From: Flavobacterium proteolyticum
Lineage (GTDB): Bacteria > Bacteroidota > Bacteroidia > Flavobacteriales > Flavobacteriaceae
Assembly (NCBI RefSeq): GCF_015223105.1
Contig: NZ_JADFTZ010000004.1
Coordinates: 62,001 to 126,000, forward strand
DNA: 64,000 nt
Reading direction: 5' to 3'
In this document: in pieces, positions 63,330 to 64,000 of the stretch
Position numbering within the stretch: position 1 is the first letter of the stretch
Layout: each line of letters starts with the position of its first letter
Notes under the pieces: model-generated
What the model was told of the DNA's origin: nothing
Databases searched by the model: none
What the model saw: the letters and a program-made list of their open reading frames with translations, nothing else
Translations under genes and position numbers: made by a program

Positions 63330-64000
63330 ATGAAAAATTTATATTTAAGGGTTGGAACCAGCTATTATAAACGTTCCTTATATCCTTCATTGTCAAAAGA
63401 GTCGATAGAAGTTTTAGTACAATGGTCGCCTGAATTAATAAGACAGGATCATGGAAAGAATATACTTTCAGAGATTGAAAAATATGATGGTTTTATCTGT
63501 ATGCCAGAACATAATCCAAATTTATTCAAGAAAAGAATAGGTGATTATTACAATACTTATCATAAGATTTCTCACATTCCTAAAGAGGGGGATATTACTA
63601 ATACATTATATTTTATTGAGTATATTTTTAGAGATCAAAAAGAGTTAGGATTAGATTATTTACAACTTTTATATTTAAAACCTACTCAGATTTTGCCAAT
63701 TTTATGTTTAGTTTCAAATCTCAGAAGTACAGGAAAATCAACTTTTCTAAAATGGTTAAAAAATGTATTTGAATACAATATGACATTTTTAACTAATAAT
63801 GATTTTAGCTCTCAGTTTAATAGTGATTGGTCCTCTGATAAAATAGTTGTTGCTGTAGATGAAGTTTTATTTAAAACTGATGAATTAAGCGAAAGAATTA
63901 AATATTTATCAACTACAAATTCCTTTAAGACTGAGTCTAAGGGAAAAGATAAAAAAGAGACACCGTTCTTCGGAAAATTTATTTTGTGTTCAAACAATGA
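63330..64000 (+). CDS. Primase-helicase (SF3 / DUF5906-like), N-terminal part; runs off window
   Basis: The frame is open from the ATG at 63330 to base 64000 with no stop (223 codons seen). A non-enzymatic N-terminal region is followed at about residue 130 by a P-loop-like NLRSTGKSTFLKWLKNVF, then Walker B IVVAVDEVLF, and FFGKFILCSNN at the end, the sensor motif typical of superfamily 3 phage/plasmid primase-helicases (the family shows a SNN[E] sequence). It would drive replication of the mobile element. The start at 63330 gives MKNLYLRVGTSYYKRSLYPS. The C-terminus lies outside. Confidence 0.82.
   Translation, partial: MKNLYLRVGTSYYKRSLYPSLSKESIEVLVQWSPELIRQDHGKNILSEIEKYDGFICMPEHNPNLFKKRIGDYYNTYHKISHIPKEGDITNTLYFIEYIFRDQKELGLDYLQLLYLKPTQILPILCLVSNLRSTGKSTFLKWLKNVFEYNMTFLTNNDFSSQFNSDWSSDKIVVAVDEVLFKTDELSERIKYLSTTNSFKTESKGKDKKETPFFGKFILCSNN

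Overview
The window is a 64 kb piece of an AT-rich chromosome from a member of the Bacteroidota, almost certainly a Flavobacteriaceae close to Flavobacterium. The evidence is the gene content: a PafA-type alkaline phosphatase, FabV, a PorD/DUF4835 type IX secretion protein, type A sorting C-termini on secreted proteins, bacillithiol-type YtxJ and an RprXY-like two-component pair. The promoters agree. Many genes have the Bacteroidota pattern TTG, 17-23 bases, TAnnTTTG, and almost none has a Shine-Dalgarno sequence.

Layout. 1-5.3 kb: the 3' end of mnmA, a secreted subtilase, a FabK/nitronate monooxygenase-like enzyme, a small secreted protein and pafA. 5.3-13 kb: lysA, sucC, nadC, a YihY membrane protein, a chalcone-isomerase-like secreted protein and priA. 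13-17.6 kb: a LytTR regulator diverging from the rpsF-rpsR-rplI ribosomal operon, then a conserved small protein and ligA. 17.6-20.7 kb: two related membrane proteins (YhhN-like) and a 5'-nucleotidase split into two adjacent genes. 20.7-28.4 kb: dapA, then the envelope and housekeeping run bamD-rpoZ-coaBC-porD-recN-fabV. 28.5-36.4 kb: a 1254-residue modular surface protein, a glycosyltransferase, coaE and a histidine kinase/response regulator pair. 36.4-44.5 kb, nearly all minus strand: acyl-ACP thioesterase, miaA, an exonuclease/GIY-YIG protein, a YggS protein, two small hypotheticals, a DUF1015 protein, 3-hydroxybutyryl-CoA dehydrogenase and a Gfo/Idh oxidoreductase. 44.6-61.4 kb: pcm, smpB, an OmpW-like porin, a Lys/Ala-rich secreted protein, galM-like, GNAT, three membrane proteins, clpB, fahA, glyA, an M28 peptidase, selO, ytxJ and a conserved hypothetical. 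61.4-61.9 kb is gene-free and repeat-rich. A tRNA-Ser(TGA) follows at 61893.

Most genes are core functions: lysine and fatty-acid synthesis, CoA and NAD synthesis, ribosome, replication restart and repair, and outer-membrane assembly. T9SS links several of them: PorD belongs to the secretion machinery, and the subtilase and the modular surface protein carry C-termini that would be its cargo signals.

The part least like a core chromosome begins immediately 3' of tRNA-Ser: an unknown membrane protein, an excisionase-like helix-turn-helix protein, and the start of a primase-helicase (SF3/DUF5906-like) that runs off the window, with perfect palindromes in the spacers. I read this as the left end of an integrated mobile element. 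Other points of interest are an apparent gene insertion into the 5' end of yggS with a 19-bp duplication, a heptanucleotide repeat inside the yggS coding region, three evenly spaced operator-like motifs upstream of clpB, and a structured spacer carrying a rare Shine-Dalgarno sequence in front of rplI. No CRISPR array, rRNA or complete insertion sequence was seen.
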